DNA of 64,000 bases from Sepiola atlantica (Eukaryota > Mollusca > Cephalopoda > Sepiida > Sepiolidae). Each line of letters begins with the position of its first letter. Position 1 is the first letter of the stretch. The stretch lies in assembly GCA_963556195.1 (NCBI GenBank), contig OY744521.1, positions 127,515,459 through 127,579,458 of the forward strand. Direction: 5' to 3'. The notes beneath the pieces are model-generated. The model had not been told where the DNA came from. It saw only the letters and a program-made list of their open reading frames with translations, and did no database searches. The translations under genes were made by a program, and so were the position numbers. Shown here piece after piece: positions 1 through 11,858 of the stretch.

Positions 1-130
1 GGGGGACGGCAGCTCAAAACCAACGATTGAGTGATTATATATATACTAGCTATACATACCCGGCATTTACCCGAGTGTTTTTTAACTTTCATATTTGTTT
101 CATTCTTTGTCCGTTTTGATTTTAAAAAAA
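1..130 (+). repeat. Dispersed repeat copy (GGCAGCTCAAAACCA...ACTAGCT...ACCCGGCAT type)
   Basis: This stretch and the one at 5622-5775 share GGCAGCTCAAAACCA, then a GAGTG, a TA-rich tract, ACTAGCTRTAC and a common tail (TTTTTTACTTT, ATATTTGTTTCRTT). The segment CCCGGCATTTACCCGAGTG resembles the 'CCCGGCGTTGCCCGGGT' motif seen in widespread invertebrate repeats. The class is not determined. Confidence 0.6.
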
Positions 131-734
131 ATTTAAATAAGATTTTGACAATTTAATTATTTCAATATCATTTGATTATAGAATTATTTATTGAACCTAA
201 TTATAAAACTATAAGTGATTATGCTAAAGTAATGTGTTAATGTTTCTTTCTAAAATTATTGGATAGCTTCTAAAACTTTTAATACTAATTATTTTATACA
301 AAATTTTTCTGATGGCTTTTACATGTCTGAAGAAAATATAAATCATACCAAAACATCATATGAAGTGAAAAAGCAATATTTTCTAATCATTAAACACCCT
401 ACATATTCATGTAAATAAAGAACCATGACAAGAGATTTAATGCAAAGTTTACCATTTCAACGATGAACGACAACAGATAATTTGGTATGACATGTCCAAA
501 TCTGGAAGTGATCAACCATTTCTTTCCTCCTGGGACAACAATAAAGAGTTCTAAATATGCAGAATTTTTGTGGGAGAAATAAATATGTATATTCATCAGA
601 GCTGTATTTTTATGCATGACAACGGTGGTCTATACAACCAGTTGAAGGACAATTAGAATGTTGGCTCCATAAAGTGAAGACATTAACCAAGTCTTATGTT
701 TCTCTAGAATAAAGAAGAACAATTTGAATTTTCA

Positions 735-935
735 ATAATTCTCATCGATAGCTTCTATCCTACAAAAATCAATATTTTATCCTAATTCTTCAGTTTTTGT
801 TCTAGAAATTAGCACTGTTATTTGCAAAAAATAAATTGCATTTCTATTCAACTTTGTTAAAAAATTTGTACCCCTCCCCCCTACAGAATATTTGATACTG
901 GTGGCATATTTTCAATAATGACCATCATATTTGGT
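735..935 (+). repeat. Dispersed repeat copy (ATCGATAGCTTYNATCCTRCAAAA type)
   Basis: The stretch ATCGATAGCTTCTATCCTACAAAAATCAAT followed by CTTCAGTTTTTG and a diverged continuation is repeated in the same order at 3580-3755. It is non-coding and I cannot assign the class. Confidence 0.5.
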
Positions 936-954
936 TTTAATGTCCATTTTACAT

Positions 955-1105
955 GCTGGCATGTATAGGAGGAATTTTTATAGGCCGGATGGCCTTCTTG
1001 ATGCCAACCCAGTGAAGTGATGGAAACCAGCGTTTTTATCGAGACACCATGTCTAGATGAGATTGCCCACTCAGGCTAAAGAGGGCTCAACCTGCCCTTA
1101 TTATA
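955..1105 (+). repeat. Cephalopod-type dispersed repeat fragment
   Basis: ATGCTGGCATG, then GGAATTTTTATAGGCCGGAT and GCCTTCTTGATGCCAACCC closely resemble a repeat I remember as very abundant in octopus and squid transcripts and genomic DNA. The following GAGATTGCCCACTCAGGCTAAAGAG looks like part of the same unit. This is the main sequence hint for a cephalopod source and rests on recognition, not a search. Confidence 0.55.
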
Positions 1106-1109
1106 TATA

Positions 1110-2180
1110 CATATTCTGAAAAGTTAGTATGTAGTTGATAATAGAACAATAGAAGCAGCACTTAAAACATAAATGCAAAAACCAATGCATTTCAATTTCT
1201 TCGTAAATAGCTATTTTAATATTTTGTAATTAGTTGAAAAAAAAAAAAAATGATTTTGTTTGTTACCCTTTGAAAAATTAAACTTATATAATTTTCAAAC
1301 AATTTGGATCCATTAATAATTAACTTTAACAATTTAATTTAAAAGTATATAATAACATTTTTAAAAAAATCAGCTAACTTTAAATAAAAAATAAAGGTAA
1401 ACAAACTGTACTATGCAAGAATTGATTTACGAAGGCCAGGCTAACAGTTTTTTTTTTTTTATTACTTGGATTTCATCTAATATATAAAATTATCTTCTTA
1501 GATTTTCAGAGTTAGTCATAGAAAGCAATTAATCTTATGAATCAATATTTGATTCTGACTACCTCACTTTTGTTTTTTTTTCAATAAAAAAAATGTATTT
1601 CACTTCAGTTTTTTTCCGGTTCACAACTTTTAACATGAAGACATTTTTCACTAATCACTTTCATAGCTTCAACAGCTTATGTTCTTAATAATTTTTTTCT
1701 TCTACATTCCTCTATCTATGACAACTTTTTAACAAACAATTACATATGTTTACACGATTTGTTGAAATCATTTGTATATCACAGTAGTAGGTACAAAAAA
1801 AATGATTTTATTACATTGTCTTTTACTGTGGTCTACATGCAATTATATAAACTGCCTTTTGGTCTCATCTGTGGACTTATCCCTTATTACGGTAAGTAGA
1901 GATTTAAACTAAAAACTCAGACCCAATCCATCGTCTGCAATCACTATGGTGTTAGTTTAACCATCCACCCGACACAAACCATTAACCTTTGTCCTCGAGG
2001 GGCTTTTGGGCCTTGATGAGCTGTGAATCGTTAGTAAAAAAAAAAAATTACTCAGATTTTTTCAATCCTGAAACAGCGATTATTTATGTTTACATTTTCA
2101 AGACTTAAAAAAAAAGTACAATTATTATTTTAGTTCTTTCAATTATAATTAACCTCATGCCTCAATGAACAAAACAAAAT
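1110..2180. other. AT-rich intronic DNA without a supported feature
   Basis: Poly-A and poly-T runs and AT-rich DNA dominate. No splice-bounded open frame, RNA gene or repeat pair was recognised. Confidence 0.5.
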
Positions 2181-3171
2181 TGATACTTAAGACTCCCGTG
2201 CAACACCGGATAGGAATAACTTGTAAATCATAAACCGAACAAGTGCATTGTTGCATGTGTTTTGAGGAGGGAGATGGAGGTGATGAAGTTAATAACATTT
2301 ATCTTTAAACGAAGGGGAAATAATGCAGTCAATGGTTGTAGTTATGTTTATTTCTGGTTAACTACTGCAGGCACAGCGATTTTGCTTGCTACTACCACTC
2401 TCCCTATTTCTACAAGTCTGGACTGTTGTAGTAATAAGGGGAAGTGATAGTAATAATGGTGGTGTAGCAAATAAAATGCCATCTTACTACTATTACTACT
2501 ATTGCCCCCATGAATGGTGGTTGTTGCTCCCCCTTTTTACTTGTGTTACCACCAGCAAATAGTCTTCTTGAGAGCTATTTTCTTTCAAGTTTTCAGGCCT
2601 CAAAAATCACCACCATCATCACTTTAAATCTCTATATTTATTCAATTTTGTGACTATTTCTGGTGTCTTTTTGTGTGTGACTGTTTCTTCCTTATACATA
2701 ACTTATACATTTTCATACTTTACTATTTATCATATATTCATTGCAATAAAAAATGCAATAGCGTTCAGTACAAAAATAATATTTTACAGATCCTATTTAA
2801 AAAAAAATAATTAGAAAATTAAATCCACCAATATGTACTTCAAGTCAGTAATTTTAATGTTTTGTTAAGAGTTGAAAAAAAAAGAAGAAAGAAGATTACC
2901 TTGTGATCATTCGAATTGGAAACCTTTAAATTTTTGAATAGAAAGTCATATAGCCTGGCTTCAAAATTCTCAGCAAATCCTCATGTATTGAAAGTTTTGG
3001 AAGCTATTTATATCCAATAATCTTATAAATTCTAAATTTTTAGAAGCGGTCTCTCTGCAGCTTCTGTTGCTTAGAGACTCTGGACTGCTAAATACCAGTT
3101 AAGGATCTGTTTTCCACAATTAGTCTGGCGGGAACTGGGCCATTTTGGTGGCTTTTTATCTGTCTGACAGA

Positions 3172-3400
3172 TATTGGTCCTAGGTAATCCTAGGAGGTCC
3201 ACCTTTCCAAGCCTAGCCTTCCCCCTTTGAGGAGGAGTTAGTTTATTGCTAACTGCAGAGGCGCCCCGACCAGAAAATGCTGACGGGGCTTCCCAGGCAA
3301 TTTTTAATAGGCCAGAGTGCCCCTTCTTTAGGAGCGCTAGCTTGATTCCCCCCACCTTACAGTGGTGGGAAGGAAGTAAATAAATAAATAATATAACATT
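3172..3400 (+). repeat. 3' part of a U2-snRNA-derived SINE (5'-truncated copy)
   Basis: From CCTAGGAGGTCCACC onward this matches the bodies of the long SINE copies at 58.9 and 61.05 kb: a GAGGAGTTAGTTTATTGC segment, a GACGGGGCT...CCCAGGCAATTTTTAAT segment and a GCCAGAGTGCCC segment. It ends with a (TAAA)n-like tail at about 3377-3395. The U2-like head is missing or unrecognisably diverged. The minus-strand open frame here is a by-product. Confidence 0.8.
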
Positions 3401-3519
3401 ACACAAACAAAATTATTTATGGCTTTATAGCAATTTTGTTCAATTAATAATTTAATGACCCACTGATACCAGAACAATTATATTTTACTTTCAAAATCGT
3501 AGGTTAAAAAAGCAAAGTA

Positions 3520-3915
3520 TAACTAAAAACCTCCGAGCAACACCCGGGGAGCTAAAGTCAGTCTGTTCATTGTTTTGGTTATCATCGATAGCTTTCATCC
3601 TGCAAAATCAATGTTTGATTATGGTTCTTCAGTTTTTTTGTGCAACGTTTGTACATCTTAGCAAGAAATAAAAATGTAATTCGAATTAATACGGTTGAGA
3701 AATTATTTTATACTAGCAGCAGAATAATTTTCAAAATGATGCCATCTTAAGAGAGAGAAGCAATTCTGTATTCGTTGAATATAGAGTTACGCCCCTTTGT
3801 CTTGTCTACTTCTCACTTCTTCTAAAAAGAATGCAAAATCTTTTACATTTTAGTAAATTAATTAATGAAAATTAGAATAATACCGGGTAATGCTGGGTAG
3901 AGACAGCTAGTTTAA
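3520..3915 (+). repeat. Non-autonomous repeat with CCCGGG/CCGGGTA ends
   Basis: It starts near CCGAGCAACACCCGGGGAGCTA, includes the ATCGATAGCTTTCATCCTGCAAAA segment shared with 735-935, and ends ATACCGGGTAATGCTGGGTAGAGACAGCTAG. Related edge motifs occur at 2190-2222 (CCCGTGCAACACCGGATA) and 55110-55130 (CCTGGGCAACACCAGGTA). Borders are approximate. Confidence 0.45.
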
Positions 3916-5620
3916 TCTAAATTGTTACACATATACACACAGCATTGAACAAGAAAAAAATGAAAACCAGTAACCCTTTTTGATTATTGCCACACATTTT
4001 ACTGAAACTTTAATGGCTTTGACAAAGGAAGAATTTATTTTTTTGTTCTCTTGATTATTGTTGCCAAATTTTTCTTAGTTATAAAGGAATTTTCTTTTCC
4101 TTGATTTGATATCCTAATTTGCAAATAAGCAGTTGTCCATATTCGATTAAGGTCAAATTATAGCATTCAATGATTGTGGATTGTCACGTTGCGATATTGC
4201 AAAGAAATTGAATCGGTATTATTCAGCAATTAATGTTCTCTAAAAAAATTATCATCACAAAAGAAAAAAAACACTGTCAGACGTTTTTTTTTATGATCAT
4301 CTGACTAAACCATGCCAAGTTCGAGTTCTTTTAGGGCTACTACACCACTTCCACTAATACCCTTGAGGTTTCATTTTATGAGGGAAATGGAACTTCCAAA
4401 ATGCCATATAAGACGTTGAATCATCCAAAAGTAGACGATAACTAAAGGCATTTGGTTGAGCATAGAAGTTGACCATATTGGAACAAAAAAAAAAAAAAAA
4501 AAAAGAATCCTTTTGTTGTCAGTTAAACTTTCTACACAAGCTGCAGGATGAACGAAAATATTAAAGATAAAAAGATTTTGTGGCATTAAACGGCAAAATA
4601 AGTTTCCTTGTTCCCAGCAGTAGACAACATTTTGATGATGCAATGAAAATGTTGTTAAATAATCTTCTGACCAATAGATTCAGAAAGTTCTATGCAAAGG
4701 CGACAAAATAAATGCTGCAAAGCTGCAAAAACGAAAATTGAAGGAAACATTTGCAGTTTTACAGAATAAAACAAATCTAAAATATATTTTGGAATTTTTG
4801 AGATGAGGATTGATAATTTTTCTTATTTGGATTAAGATTTTTACCAGGTCATGTCTGACTGAACGAGCACATCCTACCCCCTGTGGATTCAATAAATGGG
4901 TTCAGGTCAAAATTAGTATAGATTCCAGAGTACAACAAGATGCACCCAAAGAAGATCAGAGGTTATATCAACTGAAACGTGAGAATAACATCCAAGATGA
5001 GAACAGTAGTCCAAATAATTCAAATCTAAAATATTTGATAATTCTATGAAATGAATTATTGCAGTAGATTTGCAATCATGCCTTAGGGTTTTCAGTCGAG
5101 ATCTCTGACTGGCAAGAAACCAAATTATTCTCATTGTGTCAGTAAATCCAAAATTGGTGTCAGTCATTTTTGAATGAAGAATTCCATTTGAAGATCGATT
5201 GCATAAAGTTTTGGAAATGGGAGAAAAACAGGAATGTTCGAAAACAAGAAATTGATGAAAGGATTATTCCAACTTTTAAATAGGAATGTCAGGTGTAGTG
5301 CTAAGTTGATCTTTGACACATTTGTCTAACATTACATTGATTTCAGCAGGGAGGTAGATTTAAAAGGATCCAAGATTAAAGAGAATAGCCATGAAAGGAT
5401 TGAAAATCTCCACATGGGGCTGTGATCTAATCAATGGATTGAGAGTACATTTTTCTTTTTATATTTTATCTGAAGAAAATTGGAATCAAAATTATTCTTT
5501 ATTTCTTTGTCTTGTTTGAAAATTGGCAGAAAAATGTAAAAAAATTTCTAAGAAAATCTAACAGAATAAAACGAAGTGATAAAGTAATACGAGTTTATAA
5601 ATTGCCTCATTTATGGTGAA
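3916..5620. other. AT-rich intronic DNA, no supported gene
   Basis: Short open frames exist on both strands but lack recognisable domains. A plus-strand stretch at about 4163-4240 (DCGLSRCDIAKKLNR) weakly resembles the helix-turn-helix start of Tc1/mariner transposases but has no continuation I can support. Confidence 0.4.
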
Positions 5621-5621
5621 T

Positions 5622-5647
5622 GGCAGCTCAAAACCAGCAATAGAGTG

Positions 5648-5703
<56 letters not shown>

Positions 5704-5775
5704 CACACTAGCTGTACCTACTGTTTTTTTTACTTTAATATTTGTTTCGTTTTCTTTTCGTTTTAAAATAGGAGA
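5622..5775 (+). repeat. Second copy of the GGCAGCTCAAAACCA repeat with a (TA)25 expansion
   Basis: It matches the repeat at the window start, but its central TA tract has grown to an uninterrupted 50-bp (AT)n microsatellite at 5651-5700, and the CCCGGCAT motif is missing just after ACTAGCTGTACC. Confidence 0.6.
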
Positions 5776-6430
5776 CCCGATTTTATCAGATGTTATCAGG
5801 GTCTGAACATAATTATAACAACTAGCATATTTTTATAGTCATATTAAGCTATAAAGCAAATCAATTTTAAACTGAGTAAATAATAATTTAAACTTATTTT
5901 TAAATGCAGAAAAGTATTTGTGAACTTTAAAAGACAAAATCTTTAAATTATCTTTGATTTAATGTCAATGTTTTTATTTCATAAATTGATTGAATCAAAT
6001 TGAATATTGAAATTAAAAGTTGTCCTCCGCCATTCCCAACTACAATTTGTATAATTTTTGTACAATCGATTAAGCACCAAATTGTCAAGTCAGACATTTA
6101 AAAACAAGTTGTGTGTGAAAATAGTTTGTTGTTGTAAGTTTTAATTCAAAATGAACCACCCTGGAGCTGATATTTCTAGAATTCTTCACTAACCTCTAAA
6201 ATATTTATTTCAGAGTGAAATCTTGAAAATTCTTTTTAATGTCTGCAATATCGTAAGCCACGGAAACTGATGATGCTGCTGCTGATGAAATAAATAAAAA
6301 GAGGAGGGGGGAGAGTATAGAAGTGCAAGAGAAATTAATCAGAAAGATGTGGAGGGAGTGAGAGAGAGATTTATATTAAGTCCCTTGGTCCATTTGCAAT
6401 GTAAAAGTGTAGTATGAAAGTTCCGCTCAC

Positions 6431-6559
6431 CTTGCCAACGTCTTGCATATCTTGCAATTGTCGTAACTGGGATAGGGTGTGGTGTCGTAATGCTTCATGC
6501 AAAGGAGTGTCTCCGTCCTTGTCAGGGATGTTCAAGTTGCATTTTTCGCGAACAAGAAG
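6431..6559 (-). CDS. MIB1: MIB1 internal ankyrin exon, downstream of the three
   Basis: This 129-nt phase 0-0 exon encodes 43 residues beginning [20 protein letters not shown] and ending in the MIB1-specific tail [23 protein letters not shown]. It is bounded by a TTTGTAG acceptor and a GTGAGC donor on the minus strand. The TPLHEAL ankyrin motif plus the [12 protein letters not shown] stretch are characteristic of the last MIB1 ankyrin repeats, just before the linker that leads to the RING fingers. The intron to the previous exon (18437-6560) is 11.9 kb and carries the plus-strand zinc-module/PIN/CXC pseudogene. The next exon expected (linker beginning near a D-A-A-W-E-P-type segment) was not seen in bases 1-6430. 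Confidence 0.95.
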
Positions 6560-6885
6560 CTACAAAGGAAAAATTCAAAAGAAAAATTCAAAAGAAAAAC
6601 CAAACAAACACGTGCCATTTGCAAGAGTTTTACTTTTTTTAAATTTTTCTGCACTGGAAATTTATTGTCAAGATTTCAAAAACTAAATCTAAAGATTTTT
6701 TCTAAAACGTTATCTGATCAGATTAAAAATACCACTAGTGTAGAACCGCATAAGAATAACCTGAATGAATTTTGAAATAGTAAAAAACACAAATTTACAA
6801 AAACATTTTTGTGGTCTCTCTGATGAAATATTTAAGAGAATTTGAGCTGTATACTTCTGTGAGATTTTATATATTTCTGAGTGTT

Positions 6886-7098
6886 TATTATACTAAAGCC
6901 GAGTTAATCAACATTTAAAGAAACAAACGTGGATTAACTCAGCTTTAGTATAATAGACACACACACATAACATTTTAATTATACAAATTACATGCTAAAA
7001 TATTTCTTAGTTTTGGGATTGAGTTAGGTTTAAAAAAATATAATTTTAATTGTTTTAATTAGCCGTAATTTGTAATTAACTCACCAAGTGACCCATCT
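6886..7098 (+). repeat. Foldback-ended dispersed repeat, copy 1
   Basis: Its left end is a near-perfect hairpin: arm 6886-6909 (TATTATACTAAAGCCGAGTT AATC) pairs with 6932-6955 at 23 of 24 positions across a 22-nt loop. The rest (ATGCTAAA, TTAGTTTTGGGATTGAGTTA, AGCCGTAATTTG, AAGTGACCCATC) recurs in reverse orientation at 59872-60040. It is non-coding and probably a small non-autonomous element. Confidence 0.65.
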
Positions 7099-7107
7099 AA
7101 GTTTTTG

Positions 7108-7108
7108 T

Positions 7109-7159
<51 letters not shown>

Positions 7160-7165
7160 GGAGGG
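7108..7165. repeat. (GA)n microsatellite
   Basis: GA dinucleotides with two A interruptions run about 58 bp, directly after the end of the foldback repeat. Confidence 0.9.
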
Positions 7166-7169
7166 GGAG

Positions 7170-8885
7170 AGGCCAGCTATGAATAGCACAACACTGGAGT
7201 AGCCATATCTGTACTTATATTCTCAAAGTGTTTAAAGGATTGTCAAATTAACCACAGAACCTTTCCAATTAGTGTATGGGTTTGAAACAAGACAAGCAGA
7301 TAATTGCAAAAGTGTTGCCATAAAATAAGGCCTCCTTTGCTTCTAAGGAATCTTACATAGAGCAATTTAACACAATACGTTAATCACTTCACACATTATA
7401 TAATAATACACTACAGCAATTTCATGTTCGTACATATGTTATCGCCCTTTTTACAGGTAAATAGTTCTAGCATTACCAATTTTAAGATGAATTCTTCCCA
7501 AATCAAATTATACCGTCCCATCGACTAAAGCAATACATTTTTTAAATGAATAAATGTCAAAAAAGTGACATTCGTTTTATTGATTTAAAAAATATTCAGC
7601 TGACAATTATTTTTACGGTAAGACAAAATATTTACTGTTTTAAAAAGAATTAAATTACTACGATTTAAAATAAATAAACATTTGTTTTATTTTTTACAGA
7701 ATATTTAGCTGAAAAAAAGAAGTCATTTTTTCTTAATAGTAGTGCCCTTTAGAGACATTTATTAATTCAAAAGCAATATTATTCTTAACTGATGTAGAAA
7801 GCCTTGTGGAATTTTCAGTAGTAGTTTAGTATTGTACAAAATATATAAAAAACTGACAATTAGTAGAGAGTTTGTTTTGTTTAGTTTTTATTCTCAAATC
7901 TACCCAATAGGTTTTTGAGAGATGTTCAAATTAAAATTGGGTTTATAAATTAAATGATCCCCTTATTTTGAACCCAACAACATTATTGGCATACATTTAG
8001 TTTATCTATTAATGCAAAATAATTATTTCCTTCATGCTAACTTTTTCCAATTTCTCTTCTGTACTTCCTTAATATCGAGATACTATCTTAACTACTTCGC
8101 CATCAAACTTTTCATAAGTAGCAGTATCATTGGCTTTTGGTCACTTTATCTTGGACTTTTTATTATTATATTCTTTTGTTGGCTTAAGTTTCTCAACGGT
8201 AGAGTGTGTCCCAATGTGGTTTACGTCCTGAGGATATATGCTACACGTCCTATGGTCCATCGACCCGCGCTGTTGAGAACCTCGCTTCTTACAAACTTTT
8301 CCTTGATAAAACCATTATTTTTCAATAAATAAAGTTAAAAAATATTTTGTCTTGAATAATAAAAAACTTTTAAGTATTTTTAGTTTTCAATTGTTTTAAT
8401 AACATTTCAGTTGAAATACAAAGGCATTATTCCACTGCTAATAAATTAATATTATCTCTCTTTGACTGAAATTTAATTCTGCAAGAACCTTTAAAAATGA
8501 ATATAATTATCTCCCTTTAATCACTAGAACTCTAATATTTGAAGTATTTTTCTCTTTGATTTTCTAACTCGTGATTGATAATAAAGACTTAGACAGTAAA
8601 AATTTTTTAAAATATTTTTTTAAACAAAAATGTGACAATTTATTTCTTTTTAAGTGGAGATATTTTTTTGTAAATGTTTTTTTCTGAAGAGAGGTAATTT
8701 TATTTTCTAAATTTTTAAAAACTTTTGTAAGAAGGAGTGAAAAATGATACATTTGAATCTTGTATTTATCTTTTATAATTTTCTAGAATAAATTTATCTT
8801 GAAACAATTGTAACAAGACTTCTGAATAAATTTCTTTTGGAATTGGCTAAAAAGTCTATTCTATTTTTTAAAAATTATGTACATA
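7170..8885. other. AT-rich intronic DNA, nothing recognised
   Basis: A 106-codon plus-strand frame at 8012-8332 is hydrophobic only because of T-richness and has no domain or splice context. No other feature is supported. Confidence 0.45.
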
Positions 8886-8889
8886 TATA

Positions 8890-10210
8890 TATAGTGATTG
8901 CCACTACTTTACAGACGAAGGCCATCCCTACAAGAGTACAGTGTCTAGTGAGCACGCAGATGGTTCAGCAGCCCCAATCTATTTTTTTTTAAAAGTCTTG
9001 CTTCAGATATGACACAGGAGACAATTGCCTTCCATATGATGCCTTGACATACAGACTCTGCCACAAGAATCACACACAAAATCGGGCTGAAATGTGCCTG
9101 GAACATTCAACACCAACCACTTCTACAAAGCATGTTTCAAGATGGTATACTCTAGTTGCCTTGCTTCAAATCTCTCGTAGCTGTCATAGATGCACTTTCA
9201 TCAAGCCGATTGATTTGAAGCCATCCTCTTCCAGTTCTCCACGTTCATGCTAAGGGTTTTCAGATTGTCTTTGATTACATCTGTAAAATGTTGCTTCAGC
9301 TTGTGCCTCTGACGTTTACCATGCTGCAATTCTCAATATGACAGTTGTTTAGGGAGCCTGCCATCTTCTATCTGAACTAGATGCCTAGCGCATCTGAGTA
9401 CGTACAACATGCACTTCTATGCCTGACATACTAGCAATGAGGTCTGATCTAAGTGAGTGCTAATTAACGTTTAGGATCCTCCTAAGGCATGTTTGGTGGC
9501 TTCTTCCTAGAGCCTTGATGTGTCGGTGGTACATGGTCCATGTCTCAAAAGAATACAGGAGTAAAGACAAGACGCATGATTGATACGCATTAAGCTTCCT
9601 TTTGATGATAATGGATCTGTTTAAGAACACATGTTTTTAAAGCCGATCGAAAAGGCTTTCCCAGCCTTTTCGATCCTTAGAAGTATTTTGGAACCGAGGA
9701 ATACATCTTGGGATAGACTGCTCAAAAAGAGTCACATTTAATTTGGTCCCATTGATGTTGGGTTTGACATACTGGAGTCTTGGTGAGCTAAGAGGTAGTG
9801 CATGCTTGAGAGAAGAGGTCAATTATTACCTGAATATCTTCTTCAGTGTGGGCAACAAAGTTTGCATCATCGGCATAGAGGAGCTCTCGCATGAGAATTT
9901 GGAAAGTCATGAACTTTGCATTAAATCGAGTGAGGTTAAAGTACCTGCCGGTGATTTAGAAACTTAGGAAAACGTTACTGTCCTGGAAACGATAGGAGAA
10001 TGTAATCGCGAAGTATCTACAGAACGTCCGTCCTCTTTAACACTATTATCGATAGCCATCGGTCCAGAGAGTGCATTGCTGAAGTGGAAGTGTGCTTTCA
10101 TATCCTGATCAAGTTATCGAAACATTGTGACGTATCCTGGTGGATCTCCAATTTTACTGAAGATTGTTAATTGAGCAGCTCTATGGACAGAGTCGAAAGG
10201 TTTTGTCATA
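8890..10210 (-). mobile_element. Decayed LINE 3' half (RT palm to C-terminus)
   Basis: Read on the minus strand, degenerate frames give, from right to left, an RT fragment (KTFDSVHRAAQL near 10180), then SCVLSLLLYSFETWTMYHRH (about 9590-9500), RCARHLVQIEDGRLPKQL (about 9395-9340) and DVIKDNLKTLSMNVENWKRM (about 9290-9225). This is the usual tail of RTE-like and related LINE ORF2 proteins (YGSETW..., RW.GH..R, GR..K...D.l K..L). Stops and frameshifts are frequent, so it is long dead. Confidence 0.75.
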
Positions 10211-10214
10211 TATA

Positions 10215-11525
10215 TATAAATAAATCGACAGATCAAAGTTATGTCATATCATGATTTATTGTTAGTTTTGAATCAAAGTAGTAAACAAAAAACTGTGTCG
10301 TCAGAGCATTGTTGTTAGATGAAAACCAGACACCAACAAAGTGAAATTTCATGCAAAGTCCTCAAGTGTCTATGAAAGCAACATTGAACAAAAAAACAAA
10401 AAAAAAAACAATGGCAAAATGAGAACTGACACATTTTAAACAAAATTTGAAGCATTCAGATTCGAATGCTCAGAAGAAAATCCGTTTGTACATCGAAAAC
10501 GTCTTATTTGGGTAGAAACTTAAGTCAATACAAGATTCAGTAACAAAAACTGAGAAGAAATATCATGAATAAACGTTAACGTTTGAAATCCGATATTATC
10601 TTGCATTCAGTAGATTTTCAAATTAGAATTTTGGTTCCCATAAGAATTGATCTAAACATTATAAAATAATTATTTTTTAAAATATTATCACACACACACA
10701 CACACACACAATCTTTTTTTTGATGGGCGAGTTATTAAAAGTTGAAATGAGATTATTACTTGAGATAAGATATGCTTATAGATACAAAATAAATCAATCA
10801 ATAAATAAGAACTGAAAAAAAAAAAATTCTTGTAGAAGAGAAAGGATGAAAGGTTATCTCCCCTGATTAAGCATTTCGATGGGGTGAGTTAAGAGGATGA
10901 CACAGACAGGTCAGCAGTCTTAGAGAAACTAAGTGTTAAGGACACCAACAACAAAGTTAAAAGTGAGTTGAGGATTACACCAATAGGAGACTATTTGGCC
11001 AGCAACTATTTGAGAGAAACAGTGACTTATTGAATTATTTTCATCTTGACATGATCGTGTGTTTATGGTGGTTCAAAGAGTGAAAAGGCTAGGTCAGTGG
11101 TGAAATAGTAATGCCACCAATGGAGTAAAGAAATGAAGAAAATAACGTTATTGTATAGGAAAAATGTTTACCAAAATTAATGAACAAAATTTTATACCAG
11201 GTCAAGGATAGGCCACACTTTTTATTTTGATAGCATGGAATTCACCTTTTCTTATTTATTGATGTAAATATGAAACCAAATGGAATCAGAGTTTTATTTA
11301 GAGACTAATATCAGTTTCAATTATAGGCAGGCTTGTCAACTCAATTATAAATTCATGGTGACTTAGATAAAATCACAAAAAGTGTTCAGTCAATTTTCAC
11401 AAGCGTAATTCTGTAACATTAATTATTTATATTTTAATTCTCTAATTTACGCAAAAAAAAAGCCTAGCTCCGAAATGAGATTAGCCAATGAGATCATCAG
11501 AATCGCGTTTACAAAATAAACAAAC
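10215..11525. other. AT-rich intronic DNA upstream of the PIN/CXC gene
   Basis: It holds a (CA)n tract at about 10690-10710 and A-rich DNA. No terminal inverted repeat bounding the PIN/CXC gene could be identified by eye. A promoter is not recognisable. Confidence 0.4.
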
Positions 11526-11528
11526 AAG

Positions 11529-11858
11529 ATGGCGACCTCCAGCGAAGAAGATACGATGTAAACATTGGCCCAAAACATTGCTTTATGTGTATTTTTCCTT
11601 CGAAAAAGCACAAAATTTTATCATTTTCAGATAAAACATGGATTCGCTTCTTAGAATATGTGGATAAATGGAAGAATTTGGAAGGTCCACAAGCAATTAT
11701 CGCGAAAAATTACTCAGCGCTTCTAACAACTACTGCTAAACAAATGCCGACAAACGGTGGATTTCATCAAATCTGTTATGCACAGTTTACAGATTCACAA
11801 CGAATTGGTCGTGCCCTGAAAAGTATAGAAAACAAAGTTGATGCTGTTGCTTCTAAAG
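11529..11858 (+). pseudogene. Exon 1 of the PIN/CXC gene: first CxxC...HxxCY zinc module
   Basis: The exon contains KHCFMCIFPSKKH followed about 55 residues later by HQICYAQFTD, a C-x2-C...H-x2-C module of the same type as that at the start of exon 2. It ends in phase 1 at ...AAAG|GTAAGT (donor base 11859). A strong-looking start context, CAAGATGGCG with ATG at 11529, opens a frame that stops after ten codons (TAA 11559-11561), while the zinc-module frame is open through this stretch one frame away. A one-base indel between about 11540 and 11560 would connect them, so the start is probably lost by frameshift. Alternatively the true start is at 11585 or in another upstream exon. Confidence 0.6.

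Noticed and set aside
3071..3406. A 111-codon minus-strand gene
   Set aside because: It lies on the U2-SINE body, which is open by chance in this frame.
4163..4240. Tc1/mariner transposase N-terminus (DCGLSRCDIAKKLNR)
   Set aside because: The helix-turn-helix resemblance is short and nothing downstream supports a transposase.
1..6430. Following MIB1 exon (linker before the RING fingers)
   Set aside because: No minus-strand segment with the expected sequence and splice sites was recognised.
7108..7165. Regulatory GA-binding (GAGA) element
   Set aside because: Simple-sequence expansion next to a repeat is sufficient; no promoter is near.
8012..8332. A 106-codon hydrophobic membrane protein
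   Set aside because: T-rich DNA produces Phe/Leu/Ile-rich frames; no homologous feel, splice sites or conservation evidence.
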